From: Vibrio galatheae
Lineage (GTDB): Bacteria > Pseudomonadota > Gammaproteobacteria > Enterobacterales > Vibrionaceae
Direction of reading: 5' to 3'
DNA length: 64,000 nt
NCBI RefSeq assembly: GCF_000967545.1
Contig: NZ_JXXV01000036.1
Location: forward strand, 1 to 64,000
In this document: one piece after another, positions 57,693 through 64,000 of the stretch
Layout of the letters: each line of letters starts with the position of its first letter
Numbering within the stretch: position 1 is the stretch's first letter
The notes under the pieces: model-generated
The model's input: only the letters and a program-made list of their open reading frames with translations
Database searches by the model: none
What the model was told of the DNA's origin: nothing
Translations under genes and position numbers: made by a program

Positions 57693-57977
57693 AGAGCCAT
57701 TATCCCTCTATTTATAGATCGTATGTACAATACGCTTAAGGTGCAAAAATATAACATACATTTCAGTGGTTCGGCATTACTTTCCCTCTCCTTTTATCAG
57801 GTTGTGAGCTTGGTTGTGAATCAAACGCCGAGAAATTGCACACTCCCCTGATATCTCGCTGATAAATGGTTATATTTTGTTCACACAGCGAGAAAAGTGA
57901 TCGGCTCTATGGAGTGTTCTCCGTTAAGCGGTATAATGCCTTCCAATCAAGCAAGCGGTTTAATTTATAGAGTTGTT

Positions 57978-58685
57978 ATGACCCAATCACAAAATGTCGA
58001 TCCGAATGAAATTAAGAAGTTTGAGGACATGGCCTCACGCTGGTGGGATTTAGAAGGCGAATTCAAACCTCTGCATCAGATTAACCCACTGCGTCTTAAC
58101 TATGTGTTAGATAACTGCGACGGCCTATTCGGCAAGCAAGTACTCGACGTCGGTTGTGGTGGCGGCATCTTAGCGGAAAGCATGGCTAAAGAAGGCGCTG
58201 TGGTTACGGGTCTGGATATGGGTAAAGAGCCGCTTGAAGTCGCAAGGTTGCACGCGCTAGAGACAGGAACCAAGTTGACCTACATTCAAAGCACGATTGA
58301 AGATCACGCGGTAGACAACGCCGCTAAATACGATGTTGTCACCTGTATGGAGATGCTCGAACACGTGCCAGACCCTTTATCGGTGATTCGTTCTTGCGCC
58401 GCTTTGGTCAAGCCTGGTGGGCATGTATTCTTTTCCACCCTAAATCGCAACTTTAAGTCTTACTTATTTGCTATCGTTGGTGCAGAGAAGCTACTGAAGA
58501 TTGTTCCAGAAGGCACACACGATCACGACAAGTTTATTCGACCGGCTGAACTTATCAAGATGATCGACCAGACAGACCTAACCGAAACCGGTATCACTGG
58601 CTTGCTGTACAACCCGCTCACCGATACCTATAAGTTAGGCACAAATGTTGATGTAAATTACATCGTTCACACGCAAAAATTTTAA
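57978..58685 (+). CDS. ubiG: Ubiquinone biosynthesis O-methyltransferase UbiG
   Basis: A 235-residue S-adenosylmethionine-dependent enzyme that performs both O-methylations in ubiquinone synthesis. Motif I is [11 protein letters not shown], with [11 protein letters not shown] and [10 protein letters not shown] as further motifs. The start [15 protein letters not shown] matches known UbiG proteins; an in-frame upstream extension to 57897 has no support. Next to gyrA, as in E. coli and other gammaproteobacteria. Confidence 0.94.
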   Translation: MTQSQNVDPNEIKKFEDMASRWWDLEGEFKPLHQINPLRLNYVLDNCDGLFGKQVLDVGCGGGILAESMAKEGAVVTGLDMGKEPLEVARLHALETGTKLTYIQSTIEDHAVDNAAKYDVVTCMEMLEHVPDPLSVIRSCAALVKPGGHVFFSTLNRNFKSYLFAIVGAEKLLKIVPEGTHDHDKFIRPAELIKMIDQTDLTETGITGLLYNPLTDTYKLGTNVDVNYIVHTQKF

Positions 58686-58722
58686 CACTTATCACAGACT
58701 AGATGTGGTGTTCACGAATGAG

Positions 58723-58750
58723 GCGATTGCGCAAGCAAATCGCTTTTTTT
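58723..58750 (+). terminator. Terminator of ubiG
   Basis: Stem GCGATTGC-gcaa-GCAAATCGC with one bulged A, followed by eight T, about 40 bases after the ubiG stop. Confidence 0.8.
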
Positions 58751-58952
58751 TGCGACTTTTGAGGCATTTTTTGCCGCTTTGCTTCCAAAACAATCAGGAT
58801 AAAAAACAACGACAACTTTGACCAAAGATCAAGGAATTTTTTTTTGTTTATGGTTACGAATAAACCGATCTAAAAACGGTAATTTATTGCAATCTTAGCT
58901 GCTCTTACCTCATCGGTTAGTAGACACTTACTGTTTTTTTTATTTTTGTTAG

Positions 58953-58961
58953 TTATCCACA
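58953..58961 (+). promoter_or_regulatory. DnaA box upstream of nrdA
   Basis: TTATCCACA, the exact high-affinity DnaA binding sequence, about 200 bases before nrdA. DnaA boxes control nrdAB in E. coli, so a similar link of nucleotide supply to replication is likely. Confidence 0.65.
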
Positions 58962-59030
58962 AGTCATCCAAGATCTCCAACTTGAAATACCACGTCGATA
59001 GCACTATCTTGTAATCCGCATCCACATGCA

Positions 59031-59067
59031 CCCCTATATGTTGTGTTTGCACTACAATATATAGATA
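59031..59067. promoter_or_regulatory. Tandem NrdR boxes upstream of nrdA
   Basis: Two matches to the NrdR core CwATATaTwG: CTATATGTTG (59034-59043) and CAATATATAG (59055-59064). Their starts are 21 bases apart, two helical turns, which fits cooperative binding of the dATP-responsive repressor. They lie about 90-120 bases before nrdA. Confidence 0.7.
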
Positions 59068-59153
59068 GACTTTGATCACAAAGCCGGAACGATTTTTACA
59101 AGAATTACACAAAAATACGGCTTTTATCAGTTTTGTTAGGGAAATGAAGCAGA

Positions 59154-61436
59154 ATGAACCAACAACTTACCGTTACTAAGCGTAATGGACGTAAAGAAAG
59201 CATCGATCTCGAAAAGATCCATCGCGTTATCACATGGGCTGCAGAAGGCCTAGACAACGTCTCTGTATCTCAGGTAGAACTGCGCGCTCACATTCAGTTC
59301 TATGATGGTATTACGACCTCAGATATCCATGAGACTATCATCAAGTCAGCAGCCGATTTGATCTCTGAAGAGACGCCTGATTACCAATATCTGGCTGCGC
59401 GTTTGGCTGTATTCCATCTACGTAAAAAAGCCTACGATCAATATGAGCCACCAGCGCTGTATGATCACGTTGCACGCTTAGTTGACATGGGTAAGTACGA
59501 TAAGCACATTCTGGAAGACTATAGCAAAGCAGAACTTGATGAACTGGATAACTACATCGACCACAAGCGCGATCTTGATTTTTCTTATGCAGCCGTTAAG
59601 CAGCTTGAAGGTAAGTACTTTGTACAGAACCGTGTTTCTGGTCAAATCTACGAAAGTGCTCAGTTCCTATACATCTTAGTCGCTGCTTGCCTTTTCGCGA
59701 AATACCCGAAAGAGACACGTCTTGACTACATCAAGCGTTTCTACGATGCGACTTCGACATTTAAGATTTCCCTACCTACGCCGATCATGTCTGGCGTACG
59801 TACGCCTACTCGTCAGTTCAGTTCTTGTGTCCTAATTGAGTGTGGCGATAGTCTAGATTCTATCAACGCAACAGCGAGCTCTATCGTTCGTTACGTTTCT
59901 CAACGTGCAGGTATTGGTATTAACGCAGGTCGCATTCGCGCTCTAGGCTCAGAGATCCGTGGTGGCGAAGCGTTCCATACAGGCTGTATTCCATTCTACA
60001 AATACTTCCAGACTGCGGTTAAATGCTGTTCACAAGGTGGTGTTCGTGGCGGTGCTGCAACCGTTTTCTACCCGTTGTGGCATGGTGAATCTCAAGCGCT
60101 AATGGTACTGAAGAACAACCGTGGTGTTGAAGAGAACCGTGTACGTCACATGGACTACGGCGTACAGTTAAACCGCCTGATGTACCAGCGCTTAGTTGAA
60201 GGTGGCAACATTACGTTGTTCTCTCCTTCTGATGTTCCGGGCCTATACGATGCGTTCTTCGAGAACCAAGATGAGTTTGAGCGTCTATACGTCAAATACG
60301 AAAATGATCCCTCAATTAAGAAAGAGACCGTTAAAGCTATCGAGATGTTCTCTATCTTGATGCAGGAGCGTGCTTCTACTGGTCGTATTTATATCCAGAA
60401 CGTTGACCACTGTAATACACACAGCCCATTTGATTCTGAGGTTGCTCCGGTTCGTCAATCTAACTTATGTTTGGAAATCGCGCTGCCAACTAAGCCGCTT
60501 ACCAATGTTGAAGATGACTCGGGTGAGATTGCACTATGTACACTTTCTGCGTTTAACCTTGGTTCTATTAAGTCACTGGACGATTTTGAAGAGCTATCTG
60601 ATCTTGTTGTTCGTGCGCTCGATGCCCTATTGGACTACCAAGACTACCCGCTGCCAGCAGCACGCAAGTCAACGATGAACCGCCGTACTCTGGGTGTTGG
60701 TGTTATCAACTACGCTTACTACCTAGCGAAGAACGGTGTTAAATATTCCGACGGTAGCGCAAACGGTCTGACTCACCGTACGTTTGAAGCAATGCAATAC
60801 TACTTGCTCAAAGCATCTGTTGCACTGGCAAAAGAACAAGGTAAATGCCCTTCTTTCCACGAAACGAACTACGCGAAAGGCTTGCTACCAATCGACACCT
60901 ACAAAAAAGATGTCGATCTGATTTGTGATGAAGAACTGCACTATGACTGGGACAGCCTACGTGAAGAAATCATGGAGCACGGCCTACGCAACTCTACCCT
61001 TACAGCGCTAATGCCATCTGAGACTTCTTCTCAGATCTCTAACGCAACTAACGGTATTGAGCCACCACGCGGCTACGTGTCTGTGAAAGCGTCTAAAGAC
61101 GGTATCCTTAAGCAAGTTGTGCCAGACTTCCTAGAGTACAAAAACAACTACGAACTGCTATGGAATATTGGTTCAAATGATGGTTACTTGCACTTAGTGG
61201 GTATTATGCAGAAATTTGTCGACCAAGCGATTTCAGCCAATACCAACTACGATCCAACGCGTTTCGACAGCGGCAAAGTACCAATGAAGAAACTGCTACA
61301 AGATCTGCTGACTGCATACAAATTTGGCGTGAAGACGCTTTACTATCACAATACACGTGATGGTGCGAGTGACGATCAAAAAGACGCAGTGCAACCACAA
61401 GACGACGACTGCGCAGGCGGCGGTTGTAAGATTTAA
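59154..61436 (+). CDS. nrdA: Class Ia ribonucleotide reductase alpha subunit
   Basis: A 760-residue enzyme that reduces ribonucleoside diphosphates to deoxy forms. The N-terminal ATP-cone (TVTKRNGRKESIDLEKIHRVI) senses dATP. The catalytic Cys set is visible in FSSCVLIECG and SNLCLEIALP, and the C-terminal redox pair is in DDDCAGGGCKI. Length matches E. coli NrdA (761). It is followed by nrdB and a ferredoxin gene. NrdR-like boxes upstream suggest repression when dATP is high. Confidence 0.97.
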   Translation: MNQQLTVTKRNGRKESIDLEKIHRVITWAAEGLDNVSVSQVELRAHIQFYDGITTSDIHETIIKSAADLISEETPDYQYLAARLAVFHLRKKAYDQYEPPALYDHVARLVDMGKYDKHILEDYSKAELDELDNYIDHKRDLDFSYAAVKQLEGKYFVQNRVSGQIYESAQFLYILVAACLFAKYPKETRLDYIKRFYDATSTFKISLPTPIMSGVRTPTRQFSSCVLIECGDSLDSINATASSIVRYVSQRAGIGINAGRIRALGSEIRGGEAFHTGCIPFYKYFQTAVKCCSQGGVRGGAATVFYPLWHGESQALMVLKNNRGVEENRVRHMDYGVQLNRLMYQRLVEGGNITLFSPSDVPGLYDAFFENQDEFERLYVKYENDPSIKKETVKAIEMFSILMQERASTGRIYIQNVDHCNTHSPFDSEVAPVRQSNLCLEIALPTKPLTNVEDDSGEIALCTLSAFNLGSIKSLDDFEELSDLVVRALDALLDYQDYPLPAARKSTMNRRTLGVGVINYAYYLAKNGVKYSDGSANGLTHRTFEAMQYYLLKASVALAKEQGKCPSFHETNYAKGLLPIDTYKKDVDLICDEELHYDWDSLREEIMEHGLRNSTLTALMPSETSSQISNATNGIEPPRGYVSVKASKDGILKQVVPDFLEYKNNYELLWNIGSNDGYLHLVGIMQKFVDQAISANTNYDPTRFDSGKVPMKKLLQDLLTAYKFGVKTLYYHNTRDGASDDQKDAVQPQDDDCAGGGCKI

Positions 61437-61439
61437 ACC

Positions 61440-61460
61440 ATAGCCCTTTTTATGGGCTAT
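61440..61460 (+). other. Hairpin in nrdA-nrdB gap
   Basis: Stem ATAGCCC / GGGCTAT around a 7-base loop just past the nrdA stop. It has no T tract downstream, so I read it as an intercistronic RNA structure. Confidence 0.6.
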
Positions 61461-61480
61461 CAAGGCTTAACAAATTATTC

Positions 61481-61501
61481 GCCCTTCGTTAAACGAGGGG
61501 C
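61481..61501 (+). other. Second hairpin before nrdB
   Basis: Stem GCCCTTCGT-taa-ACGAGGGGC, nine pairs with one G-U, ending 20 bases before the nrdB ATG and just before its ribosome site. It may set the ratio of the two subunits or protect the 5' end of a processed nrdB message. Confidence 0.6.
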
Positions 61502-61521
61502 TTAAAAGGAATTGAGGCACC

Positions 61522-62655
61522 ATGGCTTACAGTACTTTTAACCGAAACAAAAACGATCAACTCAAAGAACCAATGTTCTTGGGCCAATCTGTAAATGTTG
61601 CTCGTTATGACCAGCAAAAGTTTGAGATTTTTGAAAAACTGATCGAAAAACAACTCTCTTTCTTCTGGCGTCCAGAGGAAGTCGACGTATCAAGCGATCG
61701 CATCGACTACAACAAACTGCCAGATCATGAAAAGCATATTTTCATCTCTAACCTTAAGTACCAAACACTGTTGGACTCTATCCAAGGCCGTAGCCCGAAC
61801 GTCGCGCTATTACCACTTGTTTCTCTACCTGAAGTAGAAACATGGATTGAGACTTGGTCCTTCTCAGAGACTATTCACTCGCGTTCGTACACTCACATCA
61901 TCCGTAATATTGTTAACGATCCAGGTCTGGTATTTGACGATATCGTTGAAAATGAGCATATTCTAAAACGCGCTGACGACATCTCTCGCTACTATGATGA
62001 TCTGATTCAACTGACTAACGATTACCACCGTTACGGCGAAGGTACGCACCAGATCAATGGTGAAGAAGTTAGCATCACTTTGCACGATCTGAAAAAGAAA
62101 CTGTACGTCTGTTTAATGTCAGTCAACGCGCTTGAAGCGATTCGTTTCTACGTCAGTTTTGCTTGTTCTTTTGCGTTCGCTGAGCGTGAACTGATGGAAG
62201 GTAATGCGAAGATCATCAAGCTTATTGCGCGTGATGAAGCACTTCACCTGACTGGTACTCAGCACATGATTAACTTGCTGCGTAATGGCCAGGATGACTT
62301 TTCGTTTATGCAGATTGCTGAAGAATGTAAGCAAGAGTGTTTCGACCTGTTTAAAGCCGCTGCTGAGCAAGAAAAAGAGTGGGCAGAATATCTGTTCAAA
62401 GATGGCTCAATGATTGGCCTGAACAAAGACATCTTATGTCAGTATGTTGAGTACATTACTAACATCCGAATGCAAGCCGTGGGCTTAAGTGCCGCATACC
62501 CTGACGCTACGTCGAACCCAATCCCTTGGATCAACGCATGGCTATCTTCAGACAATGTACAGGTTGCACCACAAGAAGCTGAAATCTCATCGTACTTAGT
62601 CGGTCAAATCGATAGTGACGTACGTGCTGACGACTTCAAGGATTTCGAACTGTAA
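61522..62655 (+). CDS. nrdB: Class Ia ribonucleotide reductase beta subunit
   Basis: A 377-residue protein carrying the di-iron tyrosyl radical cofactor. The radical Tyr is in HSRSYTHII, and iron ligands are in [12 protein letters not shown] and ARDEALH. Length and sequence match E. coli NrdB (376). It starts 85 bases after nrdA behind two RNA hairpins, with AAGGAATTGAGG upstream. Its stop overlaps the ferredoxin start by one base. Confidence 0.97.
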   Translation: MAYSTFNRNKNDQLKEPMFLGQSVNVARYDQQKFEIFEKLIEKQLSFFWRPEEVDVSSDRIDYNKLPDHEKHIFISNLKYQTLLDSIQGRSPNVALLPLVSLPEVETWIETWSFSETIHSRSYTHIIRNIVNDPGLVFDDIVENEHILKRADDISRYYDDLIQLTNDYHRYGEGTHQINGEEVSITLHDLKKKLYVCLMSVNALEAIRFYVSFACSFAFAERELMEGNAKIIKLIARDEALHLTGTQHMINLLRNGQDDFSFMQIAEECKQECFDLFKAAAEQEKEWAEYLFKDGSMIGLNKDILCQYVEYITNIRMQAVGLSAAYPDATSNPIPWINAWLSSDNVQVAPQEAEISSYLVGQIDSDVRADDFKDFEL

Positions 62656-62933
62656 TGCCAAGTATCAAAATCAACGGAATCACAACCGTTCAGTCACACC
62701 CATCAAATACCATCCTAGAAACGATGGAAAATGCGGGGTTAGAGCCTGAATATAACTGCCGAGATGGTCACTGTGGTGCTTGCCGCTGTAAACTGCTTTC
62801 CGGTGAAGTTGAGTTCGTTGGTTTTGCCATGGCGTACACACAAGACCGAGAAATCTTACCGTGTATTTGCAAAGCGAAAACCGATATTGAAGTCGAAGGC
62901 GTCAATTATTCGCTTAAAGAAAAACGCGCATAG
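62655..62933 (+). CDS. yfaE: YfaE-type [2Fe-2S] ferredoxin
   Basis: A 92-residue plant-type ferredoxin with cluster ligands in CRDGHCGACRC and a final Cys in LPCICKAK. In E. coli the equivalent YfaE maintains and regenerates the di-iron tyrosyl cofactor of NrdB. The start codon overlaps the nrdB stop (TAATG), so it is translated with it. A bidirectional terminator follows. Confidence 0.93.
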   Translation: MPSIKINGITTVQSHPSNTILETMENAGLEPEYNCRDGHCGACRCKLLSGEVEFVGFAMAYTQDREILPCICKAKTDIEVEGVNYSLKEKRA

Positions 62934-62945
62934 TTATGCAACAAC

Positions 62946-62976
62946 AAAAAAGACCAGCACATTGCTGGTCTTTTTC
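62946..62976. terminator. Bidirectional terminator
   Basis: Perfect 9-bp stem AGACCAGCA-cat-TGCTGGTCT with A and T tracts on both sides, ending both the nrd operon and the convergent small gene. Confidence 0.9.
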
Positions 62977-62981
62977 TTTGT

Positions 62982-63227
62982 CTAAGCACGAATGCCTGAC
63001 AAAAATTCATCGGCCGTTAGCATCGAAACAGGCTTGTCTCCAATCTGCCGACCACCATCATCAAACAACGAAAGACGATAGCCTAAACTGTCTGGGCTTG
63101 GCATATCTTCTGGCGCTTGTAACCACAGAGAGATCACATCTTGATGCTTGCCCTTAAGTGCCTCACCTAGCAGTACTTTTTGACTCGCCACTTGATACCA
63201 CACAAGGATTTTGGACTGATTAAACAT
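62982..63227 (-). CDS. Small conserved-looking hypothetical protein
   Basis: An 81-residue soluble protein (MFNQSKILVWYQVASQKVLLGEALKGKHQD...). A very good GGGAGG ribosome site precedes the ATG, and a terminator follows. I know no family. The fold looks like a mixed alpha/beta small domain, with no signal peptide or Cys motif. Confidence 0.65.
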   Translation of the reverse strand: MFNQSKILVWYQVASQKVLLGEALKGKHQDVISLWLQAPEDMPSPDSLGYRLSLFDDGGRQIGDKPVSMLTADEFLSGIRA

Positions 63228-63471
63228 GCTACCCTCCCTGAACGATTGAAATCCCGAATTGTCAGTTTAAAGCTTATTTTGCCGAATGCACGTTGCAAAT
63301 CTAAGACAATTTTCTCTTCTATGAAAAATCATTCAGTTAAGGTTTATATGAATAAAGCATATAAAAATAATAAAAGTGCCTAGAAGTAATAAGAAACAGT
63401 TTCATTTACTTATTACAGGATCTCATTCTGTCACTATTTGACAAAAACCACAGACTAGCCTAATTGAATAT

Positions 63472-64000
63472 TTATTCAGATAAAGCACTACGTGGCACAA
63501 ACATCTCTTTGCTACGAGTCAACGAGCTGTACTGCACAAACATCGTTTTACCACTTAGATAACGGCGCAACATATCAGCGGCGACGGTCGTGATCACTAA
63601 AGTACGCTCTTCACGTGTGTAAGTTCGATTGAAGCTCAGGGTTTGCCCCCATTCTCCTTCAGGTGCAGCCACAGCCAACGAAAAGGTCTTATCCGTGACT
63701 TTTCCTGTTACAATCGCAATATCTGTACCGCACTTATCCTTGGTGGCGCCAGCCAAAGCGAACACAGCAGCAAGTGGGTCTCCACCATCTTCACCTACCG
63801 CAACTCGCTCACCCAATACCCAGCCGTGACCACAATACTCGGCCGCGACTTGTTTGGATTGCAACCAATGAGATAAAGAGCCATAAGTCGATTGCTCTGC
63901 CGTCGAAATCGACTGTTTACGCTCATGAATTAGATAAGCGACATGATCCTGCATCGATTCATCGACACTTACCACATTGCTTTCAATAAGATTGAAGATG
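63472..64000 (-). CDS. CinA C-terminal-like protein, 5' end outside window
   Basis: At least 167 residues from a GTG at 63975, and the frame stays open to the window edge, so the true start probably lies beyond 64000. STAEQSTYGSLSHWLQS resembles the TAESCTGGLLA motif of CinA, and ALAGATKDKCGTDIAIVTG plus YTREERTLVITTVAADMLRRYL recall the CinA domain end. The key motif is altered (AEQSTYG for AESCTGG), so nicotinamide-nucleotide amidase activity is doubtful. It could be a diverged CinA relative with another role. Confidence 0.6.
   Translation of the reverse strand, partial: IFNLIESNVVSVDESMQDHVAYLIHERKQSISTAEQSTYGSLSHWLQSKQVAAEYCGHGWVLGERVAVGEDGGDPLAAVFALAGATKDKCGTDIAIVTGKVTDKTFSLAVAAPEGEWGQTLSFNRTYTREERTLVITTVAADMLRRYLSGKTMFVQYSSLTRSKEMFVPRSALSE

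Larger units (their letters stand above)
58686..59153. other. nrdA upstream regulatory region
   Basis: A 468-base gap holding the ubiG terminator, a perfect DnaA box, two NrdR-like boxes and the nrdA promoter. An antisense open frame here lacks coding features. Confidence 0.6.

Noticed and set aside
58870..59112. Antisense open frame upstream of nrdA
   Set aside because: It runs through the DnaA and NrdR boxes and has no motif or good ribosome site.
1..64000. CRISPR array, prophage, insertion sequence or integron
   Set aside because: No direct-repeat arrays, transposase-like proteins, phage genes or attC-like repeats were recognised; gene content is core-like.

Overview
The window looks like a core chromosomal segment of a Vibrio or close Vibrionaceae relative. 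The evidence is protein similarity recognised by eye: YbiT, GyrA, NrdAB and NirBD are of gammaproteobacterial type. NorM starts at TTG and has 456 residues, like the Vibrio multidrug pump. There is a six-gene TonB2-type cluster with TtpC and a DUF3450 protein, and several small families I associate with vibrios (DUF2960, DUF2986, DUF3802). Many chemoreceptors and c-di-GMP proteins fit the same assignment. gyrA, nrdAB, purC and tRNA genes suggest the primary chromosome (inference). I saw no insertion sequence, prophage, integron or CRISPR array.

Layout. 1-5.3 kb: ABC-F protein YbiT, then a two-gene unit of a membrane-anchored P-loop ATPase and an MscS-type channel. 5.4-13.8 kb: a molybdenum/tungsten block made of a histidine kinase and NtrC-type regulator pair, a divergent TupABC/VtpABC oxyanion transporter with a well-formed sigma-54 promoter, MobA, and a MobB-MoeA fusion. 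13.8-26.1 kb: housekeeping and accessory genes (NagK, DTW-domain tRNA modifier, fatty acid hydroxylase family protein, chemoreceptor, NlpC lipoprotein, riboflavin synthase, NorM, periplasmic ATP-dependent DNA ligase), two identical tRNA-Val(GAC) genes, and a NYN-domain protein. 26.2-33.0 kb: nitrite assimilation (nirBD, nirC, cobA) behind an FNR/NarP-type promoter, divergent from an Aer-like redox chemoreceptor. 33.3-38.4 kb: diguanylate cyclase, DUF2726 protein, a periplasmic solute-binding protein and a CitA/CitB-type two-component system. 39.0-43.9 kb: the TonB2 energy transduction cluster with a candidate Fur box. 44.1-54.8 kb: metallo-hydrolase, an odd lactate-dehydrogenase-like enzyme, a DMT exporter, GDPD, LexA-controlled sulA, PurR-controlled purC, an EF-hand gene broken by one stop codon, a dCache chemoreceptor and a GGDEF-EAL protein. 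55-64 kb: gyrA, ubiG, nrdA-nrdB-yfaE with tandem NrdR-like boxes and a DnaA box, and a CinA-like gene cut by the window end.

How they work together. The sigma-54/NtrC-type regulator beside the oxyanion transporter, followed directly by cofactor insertion genes, suggests one regulated module for bringing in molybdate or tungstate and building the pterin cofactor. The nir block pairs nitrite uptake and reduction with SUMT, which supplies the siroheme precursor needed by NirB. The ATPase-MscS pair and the sigma-54-controlled oxyanion module are the best candidates for little-described biology here. All functional names rest on sequence reading without database searches.
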